Part shown: positions 1-10,684 of the stretch, in pieces
Layout of the letters: every line of letters starts with the position of its first letter
Numbering within the stretch: position 1 is the stretch's first letter
DNA from: Phytophthora sp. 'mugwort'
Lineage: Eukaryota; Oomycota; Peronosporomycetes; Peronosporales; Peronosporaceae
Assembly (NCBI GenBank): GCA_033558025.1
Contig: JAUCEF010000005.1
Span: 3,596,001-3,660,000, forward strand
DNA: 64,000 nt
Reading direction: 5' to 3'
Position numbers and translations under genes: made by a program
Notes under the pieces: model-generated
The model's input: the letters and a program-made list of their open reading frames with translations, nothing else
Databases searched by the model: none
What the model was told of the DNA's origin: nothing

Positions 1-1
1 G

Positions 2-520
2 CTAAGTGCTCCTGAAAGCCGTACGAACGGCTCCAAGCTGATTGCCCGAAGGCTGTCGCGATCTGGGAACAGAATCGGCGGCGGCTTCGTAAGTAGTTCG
101 GATTTCTTGCCCGAACGGATTGAGATCGTACAGCCAAGGCCATACCCGCTCATCATGAGCGCTAAAAAAAGCGGAATGCTTCTGCAGTTCTCGAGGGAGC
201 TGCCGTTTGACCACAACATGGGCAAACTCAATACGCAGATCTCGGAGGTCACGGATGATCTCCAGCGTGAGATCCTGCCGGAGAACTTCGAGTTGTCCTG
301 GTGAGCAGCGCGTAGACGCCCACTTACAGAAGACGGTCTCGGCCTCTTGGAAAGAGTCACAGTGTTGGGGTATCACGGCTGGATATTCCCACACAGGTCG
401 CAGTCCCGAATGGAGCTCTGGCTTCTTTCGCCGGCACGTGAACTGCTTTATTATAGTCCGCGAGACGGGTTTCCCACGACTTGCGAGCTTCTAGGCTAGA
501 TTTCAACTGAGTCTTTATTA
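2..520 (-). CDS. Unrecognised partial reading frame at window edge
   Basis: The minus strand is open from the window edge to about 394, about 130 codons, with a mildly charged composition (motifs such as PRELQKHSAFFSAHDE). No ATG starts this frame, so either an upstream exon exists near 400-520 or this is a gene remnant. The sequence just upstream, in another frame, also looks coding-like (it includes RKSWETRLADYNKAV), which would fit an exon joined by a short intron or a frame break. I do not recognise the family. The 3' end lies outside the window. Confidence 0.3.
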
Positions 521-1436
521 ACATGCTCCTACTCCTACTTACTTTAAACTGCCTAATTAATGCATCCCTTAAGTCGCCGGTTTCTCAATGGGTGGTTCTC
601 AAGCCATGTATCCTTCCTAAGTGCGATTCGTACCTAAAGGTGTCTTTCGTCTAGGTACGATTCGTACCTAACTGTGTCTCTTGTAAAGTGCAATCCGTAC
701 TAGCAAGTTGGCCACAACCGGAAGGGCTGCGGCGGTCAGTCGTCCTTAACGCGCTTGCTGACTAGCATTTGTATGATGAATTCAGAGGTATTTCTCCCTG
801 ATAGGGTTTTCCTCGCTAAAAGAAATACACCAAGATTTGACTGTCGCGGCCTTATCAAGCATTTTTATATATACACACACAGACTGCATCTATTTCCACG
901 ATGACAGCGAGAGTATCCGTGTGCAGACATCCTGGTATGCATCCCGGTATACACCCTGGTGCATTTTTTATATTTTGAGTATTTTTTTTTGATATGTATT
1001 TTATCTTTCAAATATATTGGTATATTTTTTTATTATCCCTAAAGTTTAGCGAATTCGTGAATTGATACTTTATGGCTCAAAAAGTAGGGTTGTTGTAAGT
1101 GCATTGCGCTGACCACGTCCCCACTACATTAGCATACGATGCGAGCAATTGGGCAGAATTGCTGTCAGTCTCCAGGAAGCATCGAATGCTTTATTGTTGT
1201 GCGCGACGCCAAGTAATTCTTCATGTAGATAATGTATTACCGTACTAGGTCCGGTCCTATGATAGGTCCCATGTTGTGACATTTCCAGCATTGACAATAC
1301 TCACAGCATACATTTGAAAAAAAAAAATGTGTTTGGGTTATCAGCTGGTACAAGGACATCGGGGAATAGGAGCAGGATGCTACGTTTCCTATCTGATGAA
1401 TTATCTCCCCCTCCCTACTTGCATTAGACAAACAGG
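521..1436. other. Intergenic gap with short degenerate repeats, AT-rich core
   Basis: No gene is supported here. The gap holds three degenerate copies of a ~33 bp unit (619-707), an imperfect triplicate of a ~13 bp CCxGGTATxCA-type unit around 929-965, and an AT-rich stretch at 960-1080. It lies downstream of PAF1 on the minus strand. Confidence 0.6.
619..707. repeat. Three degenerate ~33 bp tandem units
   Basis: Copies start near 619, 653 and 685 and share the core GTxCGATTCGTACCTAA, followed in the first two by TGTCT. The second copy contains the near-palindrome AGGTACGATTCGTACCT (653-669), an 8 bp inverted repeat around one base. The third copy is truncated and more diverged. Confidence 0.6.
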
Positions 1437-3474
1437 CTAATCACTGTCACTGTCGCTGATTACTGGGCTAGCACTGCCGTCGTTGTGTGCGACGGGGCTA
1501 TCATTGCCATCGTTCTTTCCAGCAGCGGGGCTGCTTGCTCTCTCCAGGGAACTCTCAGGAGGAGGTGTACTAGCCTTCGTCTCGTCGTCATCAGAAGGAG
1601 GCGGCGTCTGATTTTGTCCTGTCCGTCGGCGTTTGAACTCACGCACGCTTTCATCGTCATCAAGCTGGTCGTCATACACTCCTCCGCATTCAAAAAGAAT
1701 TTGGGTGCGACGGTCATTCTCGCCTTCCGAGTAATCGCGGCGGTAGACAACAGCTCCACGACGGCGTTTTTCTTCATTCATCTGCAGATGTTAAACAATA
1801 TTGCCATTAGAATCAAAAGTACAAATCAGGAACACTAGTTGGTTTTGTATACCTTTGTCTTCCTGAGCTGGATGCGATTAAAAACATCACTGTACGTGAA
1901 CTTGTTGGACTCGGGATCCAGCATGAATACAACGTGTTGTGATTCGCGCTGCAATGGGACATCCATCACGTAAAAAGATCAAAGTCAGTGCACCGTAGAC
2001 GTACTTAATAGAGCCTTGTTGTATCAACAAGTGCCAACGTACGCTGTCAAGTGACTCCACCGACATGAGGTATTCTCGGAGGCACGAGAATTTTTCAGGA
2101 TCGCTGCTCTCCTACAGAAATACAGAAATAAACACACAAACACTCCTCAGTTTATATCACGCCACTATGGTTTAAAAAATACGTCTGTACCTCCTCTTCC
2201 GCTGTTCCGTTGGGCAAAAGAATAGAGCCCTGGATAAGCTCGTTGCCAGCTTGGATCTTCTTGTTCACACCACACAACAGAGCACGTTCCTCGCGACTTG
2301 TAATTCCCTTGCTCTTAATATCTTCGGAAGGAAGCATATCGTATGACTGCATATCCAAAATCAAAGTGTTGGTGTGCTGCATATTCGACCATTACCGCAG
2401 CGAAAACTGCACTTCATGAAACGTACCAGGATAGCATACTTATTGGCCGACAATAACTGGTCGGGGAAGACATCCCAAACTTTGGCAACTTTTGTTTTCT
2501 TGCTGTGCGGGTGTACCAACAGCTTGGGGTCATTGATATCGCGGAAGGAAGCCTCGGCCCGATCTTCTAATGTGACCGACACCACCTCGGCCAGTGCGTT
2601 CTCCGTGCCCTCGCGCAGTGCACTCTGAATTTCTGCTTCGCTCTTGAATTTGTGCACCGAGTCGTACAGATCGTTACCCATGTACTCCGTGCGTCGCAGC
2701 CAAGAGACCGTCGGGCGGGCCTTGGACCGGCCCTTAGTGCCGACGTGGTCCTCCTTCATCATCAACACCTGCTCGTCGCCAACTTCCAGTGGCTCAGTCT
2801 CCGTCGGGGCTGCAGAACAAAAGTCAAAGCCATCGCCACTACCTCATTAGTACATATCTATCGTTATCCTCCCAAAAGACCCCTGACCACCTTCATATTT
2901 AGCCGGGTCGATGAGGTCGATGGTCAATCCGAGGTTGGGCTCCTCGTGGATCTCGTACGTGTAGTCCATCTCCAGTGTGTTGGGCTTGTACTTGATGAGT
3001 CTGAACACACAAAACATCATTTATCCCATCAGTTCACCACTATTAAATACTTAGTCCCATCTATAGTTGCGTGTTGTGGACGCACCGTTCCGGCTCGTGC
3101 GGGTACTTAACGAACTTGGTGTCGAATGGAATGTCCGGCAGCGTGTTCCGGAACTCGAGGTTGGCCAAGAATTCCGATTGCTTGCCTAATAGTGCGCGGC
3201 GCTTGGCCTGAGCGTGGCTTTCTAAGATCATGCGCGTGTGGTCACGGCGCGCCTTGAGCTTGTCCTCCTTGTACTTGGCCACCTTCTTGCGCTCCAGCTC
3301 GTAGCGCGCGCGCTCCTCGGGCGTGGCGTTGGCTCCGGGAGGCGCGCGCTTTCGTCGGGCGTCTTCATTATCCGCGTCACGGTTGCGCCCATTGATGCTG
3401 CTACTCTTGGCTGCCGCCGCGCCGTTCGCCTCCGCCGTCTTCACCTCTGCCATCGCCGCGACCTCTTTTACCAA
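1437..3474 (-). CDS. PAF1: PAF1, RNA polymerase II-associated factor 1 (multi-exon)
   Basis: Subunit of the nuclear PAF1 complex, which travels with elongating RNA polymerase II and promotes H2B ubiquitylation and H3 methylation. Exons can be placed at 3474-3086, 3000-2891, 2809-2427, 2376-2191 and 2111-~2005; two more end at 1437. Recognisable family blocks in order are RNTLPDIPFDTKFVKYP, the YTYEIHEEPNLGLTIDLIDP block, SWLRRTEYMGN, VWDVFPD and FTYSDVFNRIQLRKTK. The N-terminus is Lys/Arg/Ala-rich and the C-terminus is an acidic, Ser-rich tail, as in the family. The junction around 2005-1950 does not keep frame with any simple GT-AG choice I tried. The gene starts 175 bp from the divergent membrane/ankyrin gene. 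CTR9, another subunit of the same complex, lies 34 kb away and is intronless. Confidence 0.9.
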
Positions 3475-3649
3475 TTGACCTCCCCCCTAACAAATGTGGT
3501 GTGCAGTACATCGTAATTAACTATGTACACAACACAATGTATGTGCGGAACCTTATTTTGGATCGCCAGTTTCGCTACTCGATACTTGAAACGGCGCGAG
3601 CCTCCGATGAGCTTTTGGCGGCAAGCGTCAAGCGACACCTCCGCTTAGT
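3475..3649. promoter_or_regulatory. Divergent promoter region, PAF1 / membrane-ankyrin gene
   Basis: The two start codons face away from each other across 175 bp, so the promoters must share or overlap this segment. I see no TATA box, which is usual for oomycete promoters. Confidence 0.5.
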
Positions 3650-4884
3650 ATGTTGACGACCATGAGGCAGCTGCTGATCCTGTTGGCGCAGCACCCACTC
3701 AAGGTGGCGGCCATGGTGCTTCTACTCAGCGTCTTCTACAGTTTCGCGCGCGTGCTCGCGCTACAATACGTGGTAGGCGCGTTGCAGGACGCCATCCTGC
3801 GATACCCCAAGAACTTCCCGCACGCCTTCTTCTTGCCGCTTTTCCACATCTCGCTGGCTGGTGCAGCCACTGCGGCGATGTATCAGGACTATCGCTACAG
3901 TCGTTTCTGGAGCACCTCGATGTCGACGCAGCTCTGGAAGCACGTGCTGCCGCTGCCGCTCTCGCTGCACCATGGCAAATGGAGCCGGCTGGTTGGCATC
4001 CCGCTCTATGCGTTCGTCGTTGCAATATTCGAGGCGTTGCAGGTGTTCAGGGAACCAAATATGGGGAGTGCGGCCAAAACCGGTGCGAGAATCTTATTCG
4101 AATGGACTCCGGCGGAAGAGCAATACCCAAACGACGTTGAAGGTTCATTTTTCCAAGACAGAGCGGATGTGGCGTGGAAGATACTTACAGGAGGTGCGGC
4201 TACTGCAGAGAGGCCGACGACAAATGTGTTTTTGTATGTTAGACTAGTAGTTGACGTTTTCCTGGCTGCGGGGGTGTGCGCTAGCTTCGCGCTTGCACGG
4301 TTCTTCCGTGAACCTCAACACGGTACGCCGAGGCATCGCCGTACTGATTGTTGGAGTAGATGTTGTGTGAACGAACTCATTGCTATGTCCATGCTGGTTT
4401 GAATGGTTTAGATGGCGATGAATTACGAGAAGCTGCAAGGAACAACGATATTTTAGGAGTGAAACTGCTTCTTGCGCGAGGGATGGATCCAGATTCATGC
4501 TCTGGGGATGGCACGACCGCACTACACGTTTGTGGGCAACAAGCCATTGATAGGGCAGCCCAAGTTCTTCTTGACCACGGAGCAGATGCAAATGTAAGCG
4601 ATCGGCTTGGGTTCACCCCGTTGCATTGGGCTGTACAAATGCGACGAGAAGAAGTATCTACCTCAAGTCGTTTAGCTACTATTCGGTTGCTGCTGCACCA
4701 CGGTGCGAAACCACGCAAACCCGATTCGAGCGGTACAACACCACTACTAATTGCATCGCGGAAGGAGAACGAGGCGTCATTGGGAGTGCTCAAGGAGTTT
4801 TTGCCTGAAGATGTGACCAGTGGAGTGGTAGAACCCACCGAAATGGTAGACGAAACCAGTAGTGAAATTGGCAATTCCGAATAA
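3650..4884 (+). CDS. Multi-pass membrane protein with C-terminal ankyrin repeats
   Basis: Two exons, 3650-4322 and 4412-4884, joined by an 89 bp intron (GTACGC...TTTAG) that keeps frame exactly: the split codon becomes Asp before GDELREAA. The product is about 381 residues. The first ~225 residues hold about four hydrophobic segments (near 17-40, 58-78, 112-130 and 195-218). The last ~150 residues hold at least three ankyrin repeats with the TALHVCGQQ, TPLHWAVQ and TPLLIASRK signatures. The N-terminal part matches no family I recognise. The ankyrin part probably lies on one face of the membrane and binds a partner, but function cannot be read from the sequence. The stop is 13 bp from the stop of the convergent HECT gene. 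Confidence 0.75.
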
Positions 4885-4897
4885 CCAGGAATTCATC

Positions 4898-7150
4898 TTA
4901 GCGACTACTAAACCCTGTGACATCCATCTCTACCACCTGTAACACCATGGTAAGGTTCCTCATTAGCTACATGTACTCACGAGCGATGCAAACGTAGGAA
5001 ACACGCACATACCAAGAGCAAAATCCGCTCAAGCTCAGCTTTAGAAGGATAAAGTGGTAAATCCAGTCTACATAAACGATAACAGTCAGTAAAATGCCGC
5101 CAGAGTGCGTCAATGCATGCGCCCACCTATTCAAACAAGTGCTTGCGTGCGGTAGTACCGTATACACGGTTGAAATGTCTTTTCCCAGTTGAATTGTGAA
5201 AAGCTGGATCTCTCCATCCATACCAGTTAGACCCTGAGCACATCAACGCAAATGTCAGAACGATAAGGGCACAAAATCGTTCCACAGGTGCACAATAGTA
5301 CTACCTTGAAGCCCTCGACGGGGACGCCACCGGAGCCTGTAACATACTGCAGTAGTCGTCCGCGTTGCTCTTGAGAAAAAGACTCAAGGACCTCCCAGAA
5401 CCATTCAACTAATTCAAGCTCGTGGGTGTTTTCTTCGTAGAATCGAACATCTGTGTGCTGCCTCCAATCGTTGACATCAATTTGCGGTAGCCCAGAGAGC
5501 AGCAAGTCGAGTTCTTTGAAGTCGAATACGTGGAGAGCCGTATCGCTGATGACACTGCGAAGACCGTCCATAATGCTCGAGATTTCCGCTCGGACACTAT
5601 CAAACAGATAGTATTGCGCCACTCTTGCGACGTAGAGCTGTTTGTTTCCGTCGTGCAGTGCGACATCAGCTCCACTTGGAATAAGCTCTATACCTTCAAC
5701 GGTGAAATTCAAGCCCAGAGCATTGGTGTTGTCGTTTTCAAGAATCCACATCATGCTTGAGTACACCGTTTCATCGAGGAGATACAGATCGGACAGCTTC
5801 AGCGGGACACCAAGAATGTGCTTCAGCAGGGGGATGGAAAGACGCACATTCAGAAGAAGACCTTCAAGCAACGTTTTTCCAAGTAGTTTTCCAAAGAAGA
5901 GGTACATCTTTGGCAAGAACACACCACGATTAGGCCATGACTTGTCAAGAGCAGCATACGAAAGACAGACATACCTCCAACTGCTTAGAGTGTTTTCCCG
6001 TCGAGGTTCGATTGATCCAGTATCCTTTGTGTGCCGATGAGCTCGTTGTCCTAAACAATCCTGGTGTTTCGGCAAAAAGCTGGCTGCAAACTAAATGCAG
6101 CCACTCCCGCAAAATTCCGCCGCCATCAACGCCAGCCTCGTCCATAAAGTCAACCCGAAGGCGACGATGAAGGGTTCCACTTGGTGCCGACATGAAGAGA
6201 ACCATGGACTGTTTTAAAACCCTATCACGATGAATGCCTGTACAGCGGAAGGTAACAATGACATTAGTCACTTTCAGTAGCGAATACACAAGCAGCTAAC
6301 GTACGTATTGTATGGTAGCCATCCACAATCGATGAGCACACCTTGAGTGCGTACTGGTAAAACCACTGTGCTTTCTCGGAGAATGTGTAAGTCGATGCCC
6401 GCTGTACATTTGACAAGAAACTAAAACGATCAGAAGACAATACGAATTGTCGAAAGCAAGGATCTGAACTCAGCACGAAGTGCATGACCAACTTACCACG
6501 ATGGTTTTCGAATATTGGCGAGATGATGCGGAGAACTCTTCGGCCAAGCGCCAGCGTATCGTTTGACTGTCAGAGTGTGAGTCATCTCGCACGAACGCGG
6601 TCCCAGGAGTAAGCCACGAGAGTTGCTGCCCACTACTGTCCGAAAAAATGACTGACGATACGGACATCCGAGATGGCGCGGGCACTTTAGGAGGGTGCCG
6701 CTTTTCCCACTCTTGCAAGTCACGCTCCTTTATAATAGCGCTGCATAAAGATTCGTTTTCCTGGAGGGCTTCGAAAGGGATATGCACCTGGAGAATAAGA
6801 AATTGCTAAAGTTTTAATAATACAAATACAAACACAAAACAAAGATACAAACTCCTCCATAAGGAGTTTAACTACCTTACCCAGCGCACGCTCTGTCCTC
6901 CAATACAGCGTTTCCATTGATGACGTTCGCGTGCAACCAACTGGCGATCAGTCAAATCCCCACTGTGGAACGTATTTAAGCCACGAGTCCAGGCCGCGCG
7001 AGGAGAAGACATGAGTAGGTAATTGGAAGCTGAGCGCGTGCTGGCGTCCACTTGTGGGGGGATTACTGCCGACGCGCTGGAATCTTCTCGTCGGCTTCGA
7101 ATTATTTTGAGTTCTGCAGCACACGAAGCAAGTGTGGATGATATTGACAC
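4898..7150 (-). CDS. HECT-domain E3 ubiquitin-protein ligase (multi-exon)
   Basis: Transfers ubiquitin from an E2 to substrates through a catalytic cysteine. HECT blocks appear in order: KAQWFYQYAL, LRVDFMDEAGVDGGG, the FFGKLLGKTLLEG N-lobe segment, LPQIDVNDW, VTGSGGVPVEGFK, then the C-lobe with TVLPHASTC, whose Cys is the predicted catalytic residue, and LDLPLYPSKAELERILLL. The last intron (5012-4937) leads into a 13-codon final exon ending at 4898, which restores the short hydrophobic/acidic HECT tail. Upstream of the HECT domain are only ~250 residues with no recognised substrate-binding domain, so this is a short family member. The ATG at 7150 is the best supported start, but an exon further upstream (to ~7223) is possible. 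Confidence 0.88.
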
Positions 7151-7358
7151 GGAAAAGCGTGAGCAAAACGATATTTAACCATACTTCTTCATGGTGCTGT
7201 TTGGCCGTCCAACCTTCCACCATAGTTCCGCACAGTACACAACTATTCTGTGAAAACTCGTTCGCGTGGAGACAGACCTCACATTTCCAGCCAGCATTTC
7301 TGCAACATCCACAGCACCGGAAACATATACAAACTACGTAACGACAACTGATACCATA

Positions 7359-7897
7359 TCATTTCAAAAAGACGTACGGTCGCTCGATGAAGGCTCGATG
7401 ACGCGATCGTCGATTAGAGCTCGTGCAGCACTCGACGCAAGCTTTCCATGTCAAGCAGACTGTGATCAGCATCAGTGTGATGCCAATGCTGACGCCAATG
7501 ATCACTGTCTTCGAGCTACTGCTGCCGCCAGAGTTGTCTTCTTTATCGTCGTCATCATGACTCCCATCTACCCAGCGATATAAATAAAACACTTCACACG
7601 TCAATACCGCCGTCGCTCCTCTCAACAACTACACACTGCCAGCCGCTTACACTGATAGTCGTAGTCATCGGTGATGTTGGAGTAAGTGCTGTCTAGAATG
7701 GGCATGAGACCCCTCAATCCAACGCTTTCTCGCGCGTTAGCGTCCTCTATTGCTCTTCGTGACCTTTTATCGGAGTCTGTACTTGCCTCCGTTGCACCTA
7801 CGGACTCGATTGTGCACAACAGCAAAGCTGCGACTATCGACAGGATGGTCCAACGTTGTGTCGCGCTCGCTTTCCGTGAGACGCCGACGACTCGCAT
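7359..7897 (-). CDS. Small single-pass membrane protein with signal peptide
   Basis: Exons 7897-7651 and 7567-7359 join in frame across an 83 bp intron to give 151 residues. Residues ~1-40 form a signal peptide with an AALLLC hydrophobic core. A short acidic/Ser-Gly ectodomain (DDDDKED, SGGSSSSK) follows, then one transmembrane segment (VIIGVSIGITLMLITVCL) and a short basic, Cys-containing cytoplasmic tail. This is a type I membrane topology. An in-frame ATG at 7975 would extend the N-terminus by 26 residues but would bury the signal peptide, so 7897 is preferred. No family is recognised. No RXLR-EER effector motif follows the signal peptide. Confidence 0.6.
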
Positions 7898-7975
7898 CGC
7901 AGCCGCCTGAGGGCGTATCAAGCGGAGTTGTCTCTCGATGCTCACTGACGCATGGACCCTGTGATGCACACGCAT

Positions 7976-8874
7976 GAACAGCAGTCGGAGACGCTCTAAT
8001 ACCTTTCGATTTGCGAAATGTATGACAAGACGTCAACAAAAGTCTCGACAACAGTGCAGGAACAGGCTCGAGAGTCACATACAAAACCCAAGACGATTCC
8101 GATTTCCAAGCGGATTTTTTTCCACCAGCTCGACCTCACCTCACGCTGTACGGGCTTTCAGTACATTGTACCGACACAGCATCTTGCAATCGATGGCCTA
8201 CCGACCGACATCTAGATCCTGTTGAAGCCTAGCTTCAAGGACAAGGAGAGTGACTATTGCCATAATCTGGAGTCACTAGTTTGTGGTCCATTTCTACATC
8301 TCCTTTGTGGAAGGGAGAGGTGAAACAATCTGTTGTTGAACTTTCACAAGCGATGTGAGTTCGCTACCAGAGCATGACATCCATTTCCCAGATTGTGTCA
8401 ATAATATCTGCCCAGATCCCTATTTTGAATTGTAACCCGCGGAGGACTCACCAACACCAGAGCAGCATCATATTATTTACAGTGTTTTCTTTTTTTTTTC
8501 TTTGCGCTCGCGCGCACTTTGACATGATGTCAATCATTGTGCTGATGGACTGCGGTCGAATCAGCCGTCAGAGGGTCGCTGTGTTGCTCTTTGCTGTCTG
8601 TGCACAGTCCGAGTCACTTGGTCGAATCGCTTATATAATTTCAGATGTGTCGGTCGCCTGAATACATTAACCGCCTTCCACTGCGGCGGCCCAGCAACGA
8701 GTGACGGCGTCAGTCTCGAATACTCACTCACACATATACTCGAAGCATCTTCCAGCTTCTCCTTCTCTTGGTCTCCACCGCTGATGAATTCATCTCCACG
8801 GGAGCACCCTACCTTCTCTCCCGCGCTGCAACCCCTCCTTCGGTCGGAGAGTTCAGACTGCCGGGATGAACAAT
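7976..8874. other. Gap without a supported gene
   Basis: Only short, non-conserved reading frames are present. A pyrimidine tract (TTTTCTTTTTTTTTTCTTTG, ~8486-8505) is the only notable low-complexity stretch. The segment is downstream of the PX membrane protein gene and upstream of the small membrane protein gene, both on the minus strand. Confidence 0.5.
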
Positions 8875-10392
8875 TTAGTACGCTTGACAGAATTTGCGCA
8901 AGCACCCCGTGGTGGAGAGCACCGGGTCGGAGCGCACAGCGTCAATGAACGTCTGCAAGCGCGCTCGGCGCGCGTTCAGCACGTGGTCCGTGAGCTCGGG
9001 CTGCACAAAAAGCACTGCGCCGCTCGACAAGTGCGGCACCTTAACGCTGCGCGACTGCTTTTTGGCCTTCACCTCCTTCTTCAGATCACGCTCGAGTTGT
9101 TTGAACTCGGTAAACGTAGCGGTGACATCCCACATGATCACAGGGTTCATGTGTTTCTCCTGGGTAGTCGATTGGGCTCCACAGTCTACGCGCACGACGT
9201 AAATATCGCGCGGTTTGCGCGTGTTGGGCACCGCCTGCAGAAACGCCTTGCCGACGCGAATGTTTGCCTCGCCCAGGTTCATGTCCGCACGGCGGCGCAT
9301 GTCCCCCGGGACCACGTTGACCAAAAGGCGGTTCCTGTTGATGAGCGCCAGCACACGACGTCGAGCAGGCGACGCCTGGAACTCCTTTCTCTTGGAAGTC
9401 GCTCCGTCTGCCTTATCAGTATGGGTGGACTTGGATGGGATAGTCACGCAGAGCAACGGGAGCGTCGGCGTCGCGGCGGCGGCAGGTATTTTCTCTTCCG
9501 TCTCCGGGATGTGGTCGTAGTAGTTTCGAAAAGAAGCCGTGTTAGACGAAGTAGCTGCGTTCATGGATAGCATCGTGAGGCCCATGAACGTGTAGAAGCT
9601 GATGAGCGCGAACATCGTGGTGTGTGCCAGCAGAGCAAGCATGATTGAGAGGATGTTCCAGGCCAGCACGCACGCGACGTATGTGGCAAGCAGCAGCGAC
9701 GCAGCCGAGCTGAGAGTCACATCGAGATGCAGCAGCGAGTCATAAGAGCTGGTCAGTACGGCAAGGCGGACGCCCGGCAGGTTGAGCACGACGATGGGCT
9801 TGGTCTTGTCGGAGCTCACGGTCCGCGCGCGGGGCTTGATGGCGTCTGCGGTAGACTGCATGGTAGCCTCAAACGTCGTCGCAATGGCGCGAAAGAGGAG
9901 TCGGACGCTCAGCGCTCGCAAGTAAGCCCGAACGTTGGCGCCTGAGGTAGGTGAGCACAGATCACAGCAGCAGCAGAAGGACTGGAAATCTGCTGGACGC
10001 TTGGACTCTTCTTCTGAAACTGCGAGTAATGGCAGCTCAAGCAGCGGGGCCGTTGATGTGGCACTATTGTGCTGCGGCTTCCGCTCTGTTGATGGCTTTG
10101 CCGAGCGGTGCCCTGGTCTTTGCAATTTGGCTCCCGCAATGGGGAAAGACGTTGCACAAGCCATGTTGATGAGGAGCTGCCGAGCACACGGACCAATCCG
10201 GTTGCACGTCAGAGATTTGGTCCCACTGCTGAACTGGCTTCCGTCCAAGAGTTCGGAGCCAGAGGTGCTGCCGGAAGTTGTACAGCTTGATCCCGGTCGC
10301 TGCATGGTAATCGACTTTGGTTTGATTTTACCAAAGAGAAAATGGAGATTGTACTCTATTTGCGCACTGACGACAGACGGAGGGGCCCTCAT
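8875..10392 (-). CDS. PX-domain membrane protein
   Basis: A single 505-codon open frame. Residues ~1-200 are low complexity, with a Cys cluster (CCCCDLC, ~140-146) that could be palmitoylated. Two hydrophobic helices follow at ~227-249 and ~252-275. The C-terminal ~110 residues fit a PX phosphoinositide-binding fold: YVVRVDCG, TFTEFKQLERDL as the strand/helix around the RR(Y/F) region, then RRARLQTFIDAV and CLRKFCQ as the C-terminal helices. This suggests anchoring in an endomembrane with a lipid-sensing tail. A classic basic PX pocket is not obvious. Start could be M30 (QRPGSS) rather than M1. Family-level call only. Confidence 0.65.
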   Translation of the reverse strand: MRAPPSVVSAQIEYNLHFLFGKIKPKSITMQRPGSSCTTSGSTSGSELLDGSQFSSGTKSLTCNRIGPCARQLLINMACATSFPIAGAKLQRPGHRSAKPSTERKPQHNSATSTAPLLELPLLAVSEEESKRPADFQSFCCCCDLCSPTSGANVRAYLRALSVRLLFRAIATTFEATMQSTADAIKPRARTVSSDKTKPIVVLNLPGVRLAVLTSSYDSLLHLDVTLSSAASLLLATYVACVLAWNILSIMLALLAHTTMFALISFYTFMGLTMLSMNAATSSNTASFRNYYDHIPETEEKIPAAAATPTLPLLCVTIPSKSTHTDKADGATSKRKEFQASPARRRVLALINRNRLLVNVVPGDMRRRADMNLGEANIRVGKAFLQAVPNTRKPRDIYVVRVDCGAQSTTQEKHMNPVIMWDVTATFTEFKQLERDLKKEVKAKKQSRSVKVPHLSSGAVLFVQPELTDHVLNARRARLQTFIDAVRSDPVLSTTGCLRKFCQAY

Positions 10393-10684
10393 GGCTTCGT
10401 ATCGAAATTCGAGGCCCTACCGGCTGATCGCCAGGCTGGTACATGTGCTGGCGACGCCAGCACATGGGTCTGAGCTGATTCTGGGTCCGTAGCTCCGATC
10501 CTGTGCAAGGCTGAAAGTTATCGACGAACAGTTCAGCGTAATGCCAACATGTCTGGTGGATTCTACGCACATTGATCGCTCTACCAAGAAGCGCAGCACG
10601 GTGTCAAGTCAACACGAAGGAGTGAAGTGGGGTACCGTCACATGAAACATTTGCATTTTTGTTACCGAGCTATTTGTCGGCTCC

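Noticed and set aside
7359..7897. RXLR-type effector candidate
   Set aside because: It has a signal peptide, but no RXLR or EER motif at the expected distance; RSRR and GLRGL are poor matches. A C-terminal transmembrane segment also argues against a translocated effector.
8866..9570. Long plus-strand open frame (234 codons)
   Set aside because: It is antisense to the PX membrane protein gene, lacks domain features, and its codon pattern mirrors the GC-rich third positions of the real gene.
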